From Bubalus kerabau (Eukaryota; Chordata; Mammalia; Artiodactyla; Bovidae), in contig NC_073637.1 in the NCBI RefSeq assembly GCF_029407905.1, positions 53,010,501 to 53,074,500 on the forward strand: a stretch of DNA of 64,000 nt, read 5' to 3'. The notes beneath the pieces are model-generated. The model saw only the letters and a program-made list of their open reading frames with translations, was not told the DNA's origin and did no database searches. Positions 48,311-60,683 of the stretch are shown here, piece after piece. Positions within the stretch are counted from its first letter, which is position 1. Each line of letters begins with the position of its first letter. The position numbers were made by a program, and so were the translations under genes.

Positions 48311-48541
48311 ATGGCATGTAAAAGACTCTGATGCTGGGAGGGATGGGGGCAGGAGGAGAAGGGGACGACAGAGGATGAGATGGCTGGATGGCATCACTGA
48401 CTCGATGGATGTGAGTCTGAGTGAACTCCGGGAGTTGATGATGGACAGGGAGGCCTGGCATGCTGCGATTCATGGGGTCGCAAAGAGTCGGACACGACTG
48501 AGCGACTGAACTGAACTGAACTGAACTGATGGCATGTAAAA
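48311..48541 (+). mobile_element. Young BovB 3' end with 13-bp target duplication
   Basis: Only the last 205 bases of BovB (48324-48528), ending in four to five CTGAA units. atggcatgtaaaa at 48311-48323 and 48529-48541 is perfect. Low divergence from the remembered consensus points to recent insertion. Confidence 0.94.
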
Positions 48542-50720
48542 CATTTATTCCAAATATTCCTTTCAGAAAATATTAATCTCAAATATTACTTTTATATTTT
48601 AATTTTTGATTGAGTCTCCTTTCTTGTTTAGCCAATACATATGAGAATTTGTTTTATTTTACAACTGCATGCTTCAATTATTTGTAGTTTAAAAGTATAT
48701 TGATTGATATATGATGCATAATAAGGCTTTTCAACTATTATGTATATCTATATCATACAGTATTGAAACAAATTTTTAAGTTATGTAAATCTGAGATCAA
48801 TTTTAATAGAGTCTAATTTTTGTGCAATTCTTCTTTAGGATGTCATCATTAATTTTTCTACCTTCACAATATATTTTTTGAGATCTTCAATTTTTACTCT
48901 ATTTTAATTGCTATTTTTAAATTAGTTTTTAAAGTGTTTCCTTAAGATATAGTCTGAATTATGAATATGTAAATCATAAGTTTCATGGACTTTTTGGACA
49001 TGTTCACTTTAGTAAGCATTTGTTGAGCTCCGCTTTTCTAAGTCTACTAAAGTCTAAGTCTAGAATGGGGGACTTGAAAGAGTCAGAAAGTGTTGAATAA
49101 TGGTCTTTACGCCAAAAAAGAATTCATGATTCATTCTGATGGCAATGAAATGCTTGTGAATAAATAATTATAAGAAACACTAATAAATAGTATTATAAGG
49201 GGAGAACAAAGGACTATAGGAGTTAAGACGGCAGATTGATGAACCAACTTGAGAAAGAAGTTTCATGGCAGAATGATGATTTAAGCCATGCACCGGTGTT
49301 TTGAAAGCTAGAGACATGAAAAAAAATGGCACTCCATCACCCAAGGACTTTAATATGGACCATCGTTTTATCTTACCTTTCCTTAATCTGCCCCAGTACC
49401 AAGTGCAACTTTGTATACAGAGCAGCCCCCTCAATGAATCACCAAATCATGTTCCTATAACTACGTCTTTTGCCTCCATGAAGTAAATTTTAAAACGTAT
49501 TGCTTTGGCTTCATGACAGGACTTTATGCCTTTTTTTTTTTTTTTTTTTTGGTGATTTTACATGTATAATAGATTTTAGATCACTGTTTACTTTTTAATA
49601 TGGGGAAGTTCTATTTTACTCCTGTAACCAACCCAATCTGTATCAAGATGATTCCAATACCTAGCACACAGAGTAGCTATGGTATTAATGTCATTTTCTA
49701 TAATTTTCCAATCAGTTATTTCTGGCTAAATTTCTCCAAGCAAGGTTGCCCTCTGTTGGAGCATTCCAAATACATGAATCATGAAATTCTAGCTAAAATT
49801 AATGCCATTTTTGTTTGACCTGTGATGCAGTTCTGCCTTTTGTTTAACTTCTGGATATTGCTATTGAAACACATCTAAATCTGACAGGAACCTGTTGAGG
49901 CTGACCATAGGCTTTGGAGAAAGTGCGTCTATATATCATCATAGATTCCTTGGTGGTTTAGAAGTGTGGGGAGCCTGTGAAGGCACCAGACATTTTGAAC
50001 AGAATAGAGTTTAATCTGTCTATACTTGAGTATAACAGATAGAATATAGAATTCATCTATTATATGTTTGTCATTATGTTTCTTGTGTGTGTGTGCATAT
50101 TTATTTTTGCTTTCTCATTCTATTTATGCTCTTCCTGGAGTGGATTTTAAATACTTTTGTTTTAAATAAAATAAGCCCATTCCCTCATTTAAAATATATC
50201 CCCAACATCCTCACCTTGTTGAAACATTATCTTTTCTCTTCAGATGCTCTCTAGTTAAAATTAAACTTTCCACCACTCTAAAATTTCATTTGTATCAAAA
50301 TTACAGTTCTTACCACAATCTGCCTTATATTCAATAATTTACGCATTTTAAATTTTCTTCATGTTACAGAGAAATATAAAAGGTCAATGGCTGTGTACTT
50401 AGCAATCATATTTTCAAGGAATCTTGCACAAGGCTCTAGAGGAAGAAACGATTAATGTAGGTTGCTTTAAATCATGCTGAAAAACAGCAAAACATTAACT
50501 GACCTGCCATTTTCAGATACTCTAAACATTATTTTACATGTTTTTTATTTTATTAATTAGATGCATTAATAGTTATCTTTTTTATCTTTGTTATAATAGG
50601 CTTTTCTTTCTCACATGATGTTCTCTAATTTGTTATTTGAATTAATTTGTGCTAATTAGCCTGTACTTTGCTAGTGTTTTAATTTTCTTTTGCTTGTCTT
50701 TTTTAAGTTTCAGAATCTGA
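48542..50720. other. Intronic AT-rich stretch
   Basis: No gene or clear repeat. Contains a T20 run at 49531-49550. Frames at 49180-49434 and 49600-49818 have no recognisable features. Confidence 0.45.
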
Positions 50721-50954
50721 AATGTCTTTTTTTTTATTTTATTTTATTTTTAAACTTTACAAATTATATTAGTTTTGCCAAATATCAAAATGAATCCGCC
50801 ACAGGTATACATGTGTTCCCCATCCTGAATCCTCCTCCCTCCCCCCTCCCCATACCATCCCTCTGGGTCGTCCAGTGCACTAGCCCCAAGCATCCAGTAT
50901 CCTGCGTCGAACCTGGACTGGCAACTCGTTTCATACATGATATTATACATGTCT
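50721..50954 (-). mobile_element. Ruminant L1 3' end, 5' truncated
   Basis: Reverse L1 3' UTR 50728-50948: T-rich tail, then attagttttgccaaatatca and ccctccccataccatccctc. Short direct repeat atgtct at both edges. Confidence 0.9.
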
Positions 50955-51565
50955 CTTAAAGCATTACTTATACTTCTGAAAAGTTATGGACACATCGTTT
51001 CAGGTATCTTTTATCAAAGAGAAAAACTGACAAAGCCTATAGCATACAGTTCTATTTATTACTCTTAGGTATTTCCACTTCTACAGTGTGTTTTATCTTA
51101 ACTCATTCATTAACTCTTACCTTCATGAGTAAGAAATAATGATAGTGTTCAAGATATATTTGAAGTTTGCTTTAAAAAAAATCCCACGTGCCTTTATGTA
51201 ACTTCCTACTATCTCTATTAAAATTAGCTTTCTGATCATAAAAAACACATTTTTGAAACCATGATTTCCTCACAGCTTTTACTTTCTCCTGTGTCTCCAT
51301 TTCATTGTATTTAAATTGTGGGAGTTACAGCAGATACTTTTTCTAAAAATGTGCATTTTGCAAGCTACTTGTCTGTGTTATTGCTTGATTCATCGAAATT
51401 ATTCCTTTCTCTTTTGTTGCAAGTTTGCAAGTTTTACTTTGCAAGTTATTTTCCTCAATTTTAAACATTTAAGCATATTTGTATATTTCTAGTTTCATTT
51501 TTTTACTGAGCATGAGATTTTTTTGGAGGAATGAAAGTGGTGTGACATGCTTTGCTCTGAGAGGC
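50955..51565. other. Intronic AT-rich stretch
   Basis: No gene or recognised repeat. Confidence 0.45.
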
Positions 51566-52650
51566 ACCACTACCTGTTCAGTTCAGTTCAATTGCTCAGT
51601 AGTGTCCAACTCTTTGCAACCCCAAGGTCTGCAGCACAACAGGCCTCCATGTCCATTACCAACTCCTGGAGTTTACTCAAATTCATGTCCATTGAGTCAG
51701 TGAGACCATCCAGCCATCTCATCCTCTGTTGTCCCCTTCTTCTCTTGCCTTCAATCTTTCCCAGCATCAGGGTCTTTTCAAAGAAATCAAGTTTCCGCAT
51801 CAGGTGGCCAAAGTATTGGAGTTTCAGCTTCAGCATCAGTCCTTCCAATGAATATTCAAGACTGATTTCCTGTAAGATGGACTCGTTGGATCTCCTTGCA
51901 ATCCAAGGACTCTTAAGAGTCTTCTCTAACACCACTGTTCAAAAGCATCAGTTCTTCGGTGCTCAGCTTTCTTTATAGTCTAACTCATATATCCATACAT
52001 GATTACTGGAAAAACCATAGCCTTGACTAGACCAACCTTTGTTGGCAAAGTAATGTCTTTGCTTTTTAATATGGTGTCTAGGTTGGTGATAACTTTCCTT
52101 CCAAGAAGTAAGTGTCTTTTAATTTTATGGCTGCAGTCACCAACTGCAGTGATTTTGGAGCTCCCCAAAATAAAGTCTGCCACTGTTTCCCCAATTATTT
52201 GCCATGAATTGATGGGACCAGATACCATGATCTTACTTTTCTTAAAGTTGAGCTTTAAGCCAACTTTTTCACTCTCCTCTTTCACTTTCATCAAGAGGCT
52301 CTTTAGTTCTTCTCCACTTTTAGCCATAAGAGTGGTGTCATCTGCATATCTGAGGTTATTGATATTTCTCCTGGCATTCTTGCTTTCAGCTTCTGCTTCC
52401 TCCAGCCCAGCATTTCTCATGATGTACTCTGCATATAAATTGAATAAGCAGGATGACAATATACAGCTTTGACATACTCTTTTCCCAATTTGGAACCAGT
52501 CTGTTGTTCCATGTCTAGTTCCAACTGTTGCTTCCTGACTTGCATACAGATTTCTAAAGAGGCAGGTCAGGTGGTCTGGTCTTCCGATCTCTTGAAGAAT
52601 TTTCCACTGTTTATTGTGATCCACACAGTCACAGGCTTTGGCATAGTCGA

Positions 52651-53261
52651 TCAGATCAGATCAGATCAGTCGCTCAGTTGTGTCCGACTCTATGCGACCC
52701 CATGAATCGCAGCACGCCAGGCCTCCCTGTCCATCACCAACTCCCGGAGTTCACTCAGACTCACGTCCATCGAGTCAGTGATGCCATCCAGCCATCTCAT
52801 CGTCTGTTGTCCCCTTCTCCTCTTGCCCCCAGTCCCTCCCAGCATCAGATTCTTTTCCAATGAGTCAACTCTTCGCATGAGGTGGCCAAAGTACTGGAGT
52901 TTCAGCTTTAGCATCATTCCTTCCAAAGAAATCCCAGGGCTGATCTCCTTCAGAATGGACTGGCTGGATCTCCTTGCAGTCCAAGGGACTCTCAAGAGTC
53001 TTCTCCAACACCACAGTTCAAAAGCATCAATTCTTCGATGCTCAGCCTTCTAACCGTCCAACTCTCACATCCATACATGACCACAGGAAAAACCATAGCC
53101 TTGACTAGATGAACCTTTGTTGGCAAAGTAATGTCTCTGCTTTTGAATATGCTGTCTAGGTTGGTCATAACTTTCCTTCCAAGGAGTAAGCGCCTTTTAA
53201 TTTCATGGCTGCAGTCACCATCTGTAGTGATTTTGGAGCCCAGAAAAATAAAGTATGACAT
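52651..53261 (-). mobile_element. Younger BovB nested inside the older BovB
   Basis: Starts with a CTGAT-type tail (tcagatcagatcagatcagt) exactly where the host copy breaks at gcatagtcga in motif A. It runs to aaaataaagtatgaca, after which the host copy resumes with ttttctggaactctcttgc. It is less diverged than the host. No clear target duplication; about a dozen host bases seem lost. Confidence 0.88.
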
Positions 53262-54970
53262 CATAAATATTTTTCTGGAACTCTCTTGCTTTTTTGATGA
53301 TCCATCAGATATTGGCAATTTGATATCTGGTTCCTCTGCCCTTTCTAAAACCAGTTTGAACATCTAGTACTTCACAGTTCACATACTGTTAAAGCCTGGT
53401 TGAAGAATTTTGAGCATTACTTTACTAGCATGTGAGATGAGTGCAATTGTGTGGTAGTTTGAACATTCTTTAGCATTGCCTTTCTTTGAGGTTGGAATGA
53501 AAACTGACCTTTTCCAGTCCTGTGGTCACTGCTGAGTTTTCCATATGTGGTGGCACATTGAGTGCAGCACTTTCACAGCATCATCTTTTAAGATTTGAAA
53601 TAGCTCAACTGGAATTCCATCACCTTCAATAACTTTTTTGTAGTGATGCTTCCTAAGGCCCACTTGACTTCACATTCCAGGATGTCTGGCTCTAGGTGAG
53701 TGATCACACCATCATGATTATATGGGTTGTTAAGGTCTTTTTTGTACAGTTTTTTTGTGTATTCTTGCCACCTCTTCTTAATATCTTCTGTTTCTGTTAG
53801 GTCCATAGCATTTCTGTCCTTTACTGAGCCCATCTTTGTAAATGTTCCTTTGGTATCTCTAATTTTCTTGAAGCAATCTCTACTCTTTCCTAATCTATTG
53901 TTTTCCTCATTTTTTTTTTTTTTTTGCACAGATCACTGAAGAAGTCTTTCTTATCTCTCCTTGCTGTTCTTTGGAAATCTGCATTCAGATGCTTATATCT
54001 TTCTTTTCTCCTTTGCTTTTCACTTCTCTTCCTTTCACAGCTATTTGTAAGGCTTCCTCAGGCAGCCGTTTTGCTCTTTCACATTTCTTTTTCTTGGGGA
54101 TGGTCTTGATTCCTATCTTCTGTACAATGTAATGAATTTCCGTCCATAGTTCATCAGGCACCCTGTCTATCCAATCTAGTCCCTTAAATCTATTTCTCAC
54201 TTCCACTGTATAATCAGAAAGGATTTGATTTAGGTCATACCTGAATGGTATGGTGGTTTTCCCTACTTTCATCAATTTAAGTCTGAATTTGGCAATAAGG
54301 AGTTCATTACTTGAGCCACACTCAGGTCCTGGTCTTGTTTTTGCTGACTGTATAGAGTTTCTCCATCTTTGGCTGCAAAGAATATAATCAATCTGATTTC
54401 AGTATTGACCATCTGGTGATGTCCATGTGTAGAGTCTTCTCTTGTGTTGTTGGAAGAGGGTGTTTGCTATGACCACTGAGTCCTCTTGGCATAACTCTGT
54501 TAGCCTTTGCCCTGCTTCTTTCTGTCCTGCCTTTGCCAGGTGTTTCTTGATTTTCTACTTTTGCATTCCAGTCCCCTATAATGAAAAGGACATCTTTTTT
54601 GGGTGTTAGTTCTAAATGGTCTTGTAGGTCTTCATGGAACTGTTCATCTTCAGCTTCTTCAGCGTTACTGTTGGGGCATAGACTTGGATTACTGTGATAT
54701 TGAATGGTTTGCCTTGGAAACAAGCAGAGATCATTCTGTCGTTTTTGAGATTGCATCCAAGTACTGCATTTTGGACTCTTTCGTTGACTATGATGGCTTC
54801 TCCATTTCTTCTAAGGGATTTTTGCCCACAGTAGTAGATATAATGGTCATCTGAGTTAAATTCACCCATCCCAGTCCATTTTAGTTTATTTTCATTATGT
54901 CCACCATAGTTTGGCCCCAGGTAAATAGCAGGAGGGAACAGAGCTCCACCCATCAACAGAGAATTGGCTT

Positions 54971-55042
54971 AAAGATTTGGCAAAACTAATACAGTTATGT
55001 AAAGTCTAAAAATAAAATAAAATTAAAAAAAAAAAAAGATTT
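54971..55042 (+). mobile_element. Micro L1 tail insertion in BovB 5' UTR
   Basis: 54979-55034 is just the last 56 bases of an L1 (ggcaaaactaatacag plus A-rich tail). aaagattt at 54971-54978 and 55035-55042 flanks it, and removing it restores BovB 5' UTR continuity (gcttaaagatttactgaac). Confidence 0.8.
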
Positions 55043-55694
55043 ACTGAACAAGGCCTCGCCCATCAGAATAAGACCCAGTTTCCCCCTCAGTCAGAATCCC
55101 ATCTGGAAGCTTCCATAGGCCTCTTATCCATCTCCATCAGAGGGCAGACAGACTGAAAACTACACTCACAGAAAACTAACCAATCTAATCACATGGACCA
55201 CAGCATTGTCTAACTCAGTGAAACTATGAGCCATGCCATGTAGTGTCACCCAAGATAAACGTGTCATGATAGAGAATTCTGACAAAATGAGGTCCACTGG
55301 AGAAGGGCATGGCAAACCACTTCGGTATTCTTGCCTTGAGAACCCCATGAACAGTATGAAAAGGCAAAAAGATAAGAAAATGAAAAAGGAACTCCCCAAG
55401 TCAGTAGGTGCCCAATATGCCACTGGAGATCAGTGGAGAAATAATTCCAGAAAGAATGAAGAGACAGAGCCAAAGAAAAAACCACCCAGTCATGGATGTG
55501 ACTGGGGGATAGAAGCAAGGTCTGATGCTGTAAAGAGCAATATTGCATAGGAACCTGGAATGTTAGTCCATGAATCAAGACAAATAGGAAGTAGTCAAAC
55601 AGGAGATGGCAAGAGTGAACATCGACGTTTTAGGAATCAGCGAACTAAAATGGACTGGAATGGGTGAAGTTAACTCAGATGACCATTACCTATT

Positions 55695-57016
55695 TCCTGC
55701 TGTAATACCTGCCAGAAGTTGCTTTACTATTATTTCTTTTATTTTTGTCTCTAGACAACCAGACATATAATAATAATAAAAGATGTTTATTATCTTCATA
55801 TTATTATAATAAAAACGGTGTTTTTATGTTAGCATGTTGATGTTATAATTCTAAAGGGCAATAATTTTTAAAAATTCATAGCTTTCTTGACAGATGTACA
55901 TTAAGCATTAATTTTGCCCTTTTGATATTTTATGCCAGTTTGTGACTCTTGGGCTTTCTCCTGGATTTAAAGAGTAATAAAAATGAAATCAGCATATTGT
56001 TGTCATATCTTTTTTAACCTGATTCATTTTGCTATGGGAAAATATCTCTACTAAAAATAATAGGATTACAACCAAGTGGATTATTTAAAATAGGCCATCA
56101 CATAGTTGAAAAGTGCTTAGGTAATCAGTTAGGGGGTTTGCCCTTGACTTGTGCTGTTTTCACTTACTTCTTGGTTAAGTGGAAGGAAGCAGAAAGTGAT
56201 TGAAATGGTACATTCCAGAAAATTTATTTTAATCTTGTTGCATCAAAAGCACAGGGAATGTTAAGATTCTAAAACCAGTTTTCAGTACTTAGGCAGATGT
56301 AACAGGTGAGTGATTATCTGTAAGGTTGACATAGTTTATAGAAATGGAATTATAATAGTTTTCCACAGCATGAATGAATCTGACATTTTGTTTTAAAGAT
56401 GAAATAATTTCCAATGCCAAGTTTTTGACTTTAAAAATTTAATAGATTGCATAGCAGTTTTACCTAGTGAAAACTGCTGTTACATTGTAATATTATTCAC
56501 AAACAAAGTAAAACATCTGTAAAAAATATGACATTTGGGTAGCAAAATTCTTTACTCTGATAATAACAACAGAATCTAAAAGAGAATATTTTTAAATAGT
56601 AAGTTTTGCATTGGATTTTTTTCCTTTCTTTAAAAGCGGTCATCAGTTTTACTCATCCACTGAAAATTAATTGCAGTAAGATTTATTTGGATCATGAAAA
56701 GTGAGATAGTCTGATGATTTAATTTATGTATCATGTATTGTTTCAATATAGCAAAAACTATAGTAAGAGGAAAATTACATTATTTAACATAGTCCACATA
56801 TTTATGTATGTATTTTTTTATACTGTGATATATGATAGAAAATTACACCTGCTATTCAAGGATGCATGTAAATATTAGGGAACATAAAGAATCTATAGCA
56901 GGTATCAGTTAATATAAACATTAATAAAACAGTTAATATAAACATTAATAATTCACTTATACTTTGCTTTCATATTGAAAACTATTTTGATTCTTTGATG
57001 CCAAATAATATTCAAA
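55695..57016. other. Intronic AT-rich stretch
   Basis: No gene or recognised repeat. Confidence 0.45.
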
Positions 57017-58262
57017 CTACCAAAGTAATGCTGAAAATTTTCCAAGCCAGGCTTCAACAGTACATGAAGCGTGAACTTCCAGATCTTCAAGTTGGGTTTA
57101 GAAAAGGCAGAGGAACAAGAGATCAAATTGCCAACATCCGATGTATCATAGAAAAAGTGATAGAGTTCTAGAAAAATATCTATGTCTGCTTTATCAACTA
57201 TGCCAAAACCTTTGACTGTGTGGATCATAACAAGCTGTGAAAAATACTTAAAGAGATGGGAATACCATGCCACCTGACCTGCCTCCTGGGAAATCTGTAT
57301 GTATGTCAAGAAGCGACAGTTAGAACTGGACATGGAACAATAGACTGGTTCCAAATCGGGAAAGGAGTACGTCAAGGCTGTATACTGTCACCTTGCTTAT
57401 TTAACTTATATGCAGGGTACATCATGTGAAATGCCTGGCTGGATGAAGCACAAACTGGAATCAAGATTGCTGGGAGAATTATCAATACCTCAGATATGCA
57501 GGTGACACCACACTTACGGTAGAAAGTGAAGAACTAAAGAGCCTCTTGAAGAAAGTGAAAGAGGAGAGTGAAAAAATTGGCTTAAAACTCAACATTCAGA
57601 AAACTAAGATCATGGCATCTGGTGACTGATGTTTACAGATGTTTATAGATGTTTATAGAATCTTAACATTACCTGTTTTGGAGAAAGCAATGGCAACCCA
57701 CTCCAGTACTCTGCCTGGAAAATCCCATGGATGGAGGAGCCTGGTAGGCTGCAGTCCATGGGGTCGCTAAGAGTCGGACACGACTGAGCGACTTCACTTT
57801 CACTTTTCACTTTCATGCATTGGAGAAGGAAATGGCAACCCACTCCAGTGTTCTTGCCTGGAGAATCCCAAGGACGGGGGAGCCTGGTGGGCTGCCGTCT
57901 ATGGGGTCACACAGAGTCAGACACGACTGAAGCAACTTAGCAGCAGCAGCAACATTCCCTGTTTACAGATGTTTTACTTTGCTTGCCAATAACATGACTG
58001 CCATGATTGATACTGAAGCTGAAATTCCAATATTTTGGCCACCTGATGCGAAGAACTGACTCATTTGAAAAGACCCTAATGCTGGGAAAGATTGAAAATG
58101 GGAGGAGAAGGGGACAATAGAGGATGAGATGGCTGGATGGTATCATCAACTCGATGGATATGAGTTTGAGCTAGCTCCAGGAGTTGGTGATGGACAGAGA
58201 AGTCTGGCATGCTACAGTCCATGGGTCACAGAGTCTGGCACAACTGAGTGACTGAACTGAAT
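57017..58262 (+). mobile_element. Old BovB LINE with internal loss, split by BOV-A2
   Basis: 57017-57626 is pol from caaagtaatgctgaaaattt to the end of motif C and beyond. 58005-58262 is the 3' end with tail. About 80 bases of unrelated sequence and a BOV-A2 lie between, so several hundred bases of BovB are missing, or these are two insertions. The motif A Asp codon is AAC (57196-57198, Asp to Asn), stops are frequent, and motif C reads ATGCAGGTGAC (YAGD-like). Confidence 0.8.
57665..57964 (+). mobile_element. BOV-A2 SINE with target duplication
   Basis: Forward dimer 57679-57950 ending in AGC repeats. aacattacctgttt (57665-57678) and aacattccctgttt (57951-57964) match at 13 of 14. Confidence 0.92.
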
Positions 58263-59076
58263 TTTGATTCTTATTTGACAGATTAAAGAGTAGTCTATTA
58301 TATTGGCTAATAGTCTCACCACATATTCAATGTTATATATTGAAATTGCAGAGAAAATTTTGTTTTTAAGAACAACTGCTGCATATGACAACTTTAAGGA
58401 AAGTAAATTATATTGTGTAATGAGTTTTGAAATATTTTGTTTCACTCTGTTTTTCAAAACAGTATGTTCTTTATAAATGGAAATATGCTAGAGTTCCAAT
58501 GTGCCTGCCATGTTGAGATCAAGATTTCATTACAAAAATGATATCAACCTCAAAATTATTATCTTTTGTAGGACCTTCTGAAAAATCCATTCATTTATTT
58601 GCACAGCATTTAAAAGCCTAATTCTATTGATAAACAAAAATTAATAAAAATATTAATTTGTTACTAGTCTTGGAAGCTTTTACTTATTAGAAAGAAATCT
58701 GCTTCCATTTTTTTTTTCTGAGGTTGATCTTGATTTTTTTTAGTATTCACCATAGCCTTTTTTTTAATAGGTCTGCTCTTTAAGTATTATGGTTTTTCCT
58801 GAATTCCATTTTAGTTATATTCTCTTCTATTAGCCACACAACCCCTATTCACTGAGGACCAAATTTTTATCTTCATTCAAGACATTTCATTTGAGCTCCA
58901 CACACATATTTTACTGCTCAGTAGACTATTCTTAAGACATTTGAAACTCCTATATAAAGGGTATCATGATTCCCACCTACCTAGACGCAGAAGTTGTTTT
59001 TTTTTCTTCTATGTTAAATAATTTGATTATGCTCTGATTTTTCTCAATCCAGAAAATGGAGATTCTTGATCTCTCT
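58263..59076. other. Intronic AT-rich stretch
   Basis: No gene or recognised repeat. Confidence 0.45.
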
Positions 59077-59310
59077 TTCTGTATTGCCCAATAGAAATAT
59101 GAGAGCTACTTATGAAATTTAAAATTCTCTAATATTTTTTAAAACATTAACATAGAATTATTGTGATAAAATATTTATTTAACCCAATATATCAAAAACG
59201 CTTTACTTTAACATGTACTCAGTGAAATAATTAATGAGATATTTTACTTTATCTTTATTCCAAGTATAATCCAGTGTATATTTTTTACCTTCAGCATATA
59301 AAAATCTAGA
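59077..59310 (+). mobile_element. hAT-type DNA transposon left part
   Basis: Starts with ctgtattgcccaatagaaat, close to hAT ends of the cagtgctgtccaatagaa type, and continues with taacccaatatatcaaaaac and taatgagatattttactt as in a common mammalian hAT repeat whose exact name I cannot fix. Confidence 0.55.
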
Positions 59311-60224
59311 GAGTAAACTTTTGTAAACAAATACTTGATGTGTATTTAGATATCATAAATTTACAATTGAAATAATAAATTCATATAAGCAAATTGATCT
59401 AAAGTTAATTAAAAATGTTATAAGAACTGAATAGGTTATGAAAAAATTAATATCCTCATTCCTATTGATAAAACTTGTTTATTAACTTTGAAAGATTTGA
59501 TTTGACATAAAAGCAAATGCATACTAGTTTTACTACTAATTCTGTCCAAGATAAGTAAATGTGCTAATTTTGTACTTCAAAATCTCATTTTTATTAACAT
59601 CAAATTGAAAGAGGCAATATGTACATTGAGCTCTAATTTTACCTATATCAACCATATTGTTCAAATTTATCTTATAGTGTTTGTAGTCAGTTTAGTTATC
59701 ATTGCTGACTACAACTGGCTTCATAATCCAAATTGTTACATAGCTACTCCCAGTCTTTTCTTTTTAACTGTTTCCAGAGTAGTACTGACTTCATCACTAG
59801 TTGATTCTGCAGAATAGTATATTTTTTGTATTAAGTTGAAAAGAAACTTATACTTGCTTATAAGACAGGAAAATAATTAAATGGTATTGTTTAAAAAATA
59901 AGTATTTTGATTTAATCACCAAATTATAGTTTTCATAAGCATCACTGTACATTGTGTTTTCTGCCTAAGATAATCACCTTAAAATGCTATAAGGGTGCAT
60001 AAAAAAATAATACAAATTGTGCCCATGCATTGACATTTACCAGATCACTGATAAGTTTATCCATGATACTAGAAATGAAGTATACACTGGAAAAAATGGA
60101 CTACAACACAGAAGTAGTATCTTATGCGATGAAGCAAAATAAAATGTTGTCCACCCAAAAAATAAAATTATATTTGACAGAAAATAATATTTTATATTTT
60201 TTCAGTTTTTACATTTTAAGCTTT
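59311..60224. other. Unassigned sequence between two hAT-like ends
   Basis: No clear repeat family. A 70-codon frame (59605-59817) with hydrophobic residues and a 66-codon frame (60030-60230) have no recognised homology. It could be hAT interior or unrelated unique DNA. Confidence 0.3.
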
Positions 60225-60335
60225 AATTAAGATACAATAGAATAAGATTTCAGTTATTCAGTCACATCAGCCACATTTCACATGCTCAATAGTCACACAT
60301 TGCAAGTGGTTACCATACTGGACAGCATAGCTCTA
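60225..60335 (+). mobile_element. hAT-type DNA transposon right part
   Basis: cagccacatttcacatgctc, aatagtcacacattgcaagtggttac and the end catactggacagcata fit the right end of MER3-type hAT elements, complementary in type to the left end at 59077. Confidence 0.6.
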
Positions 60336-60534
60336 GTTCATTCTGAGTTCTCCATTCATCCTAAAGATTTTCCAAAGCAGTGCCTTTACTTTCATCTTCA
60401 AGGCCAATGTCTTATTAGTATTTGTCCATGAGGCTGTTGCTACTGTCTTTTACCTGGTTCCTTATCCCCTATTGTCAACCATATGACTGTTAAGGGTGAG
60501 ACTTTTACAAAACAAATATTCCCGATAAACAACA

Positions 60535-60683
60535 GGTCTTACTCTAAAGCACCAGGAACTATATTCAATATTTTGTAGTAAATCATAATGGAAAAGACTA
60601 TGAAAAATACTATGAACTACTTTGCTGTACACCAGAAATGAACACAATATTGTAAACTAACTATACTTCAATTAAAAAAAAAT
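60535..60683 (+). mobile_element. Old L1 3' end fragment
   Basis: ctttgctgtacaccagaaat and aatattgtaaactaactata with an A9 tail match the older L1 3' end also seen at 2189-2402. Confidence 0.75.

Larger units (their letters stand above)
51566..55694 (-). mobile_element. Near full-length BovB LINE with inverted 5' segment and two nested insertions
   Basis: 51579-52650 and 53262-54886 are the minus-strand 3' end through pol into the endonuclease region. From about 54887 the orientation flips and the BovB 5' UTR and start of the endonuclease run on the plus strand to 55690. The minus part reaches upstream to the segment reading gaatgggtgaatttaactca, and the plus part ends at the same segment, so together they cover almost the whole element. 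Outer flanks accactacctgtt (51566-51578) and accattacctatt (55682-55694) match at 11 of 13. A second BovB (52651-53261) and a micro L1 (54979-55034) are inserted in it. All frames are broken. Confidence 0.85.
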
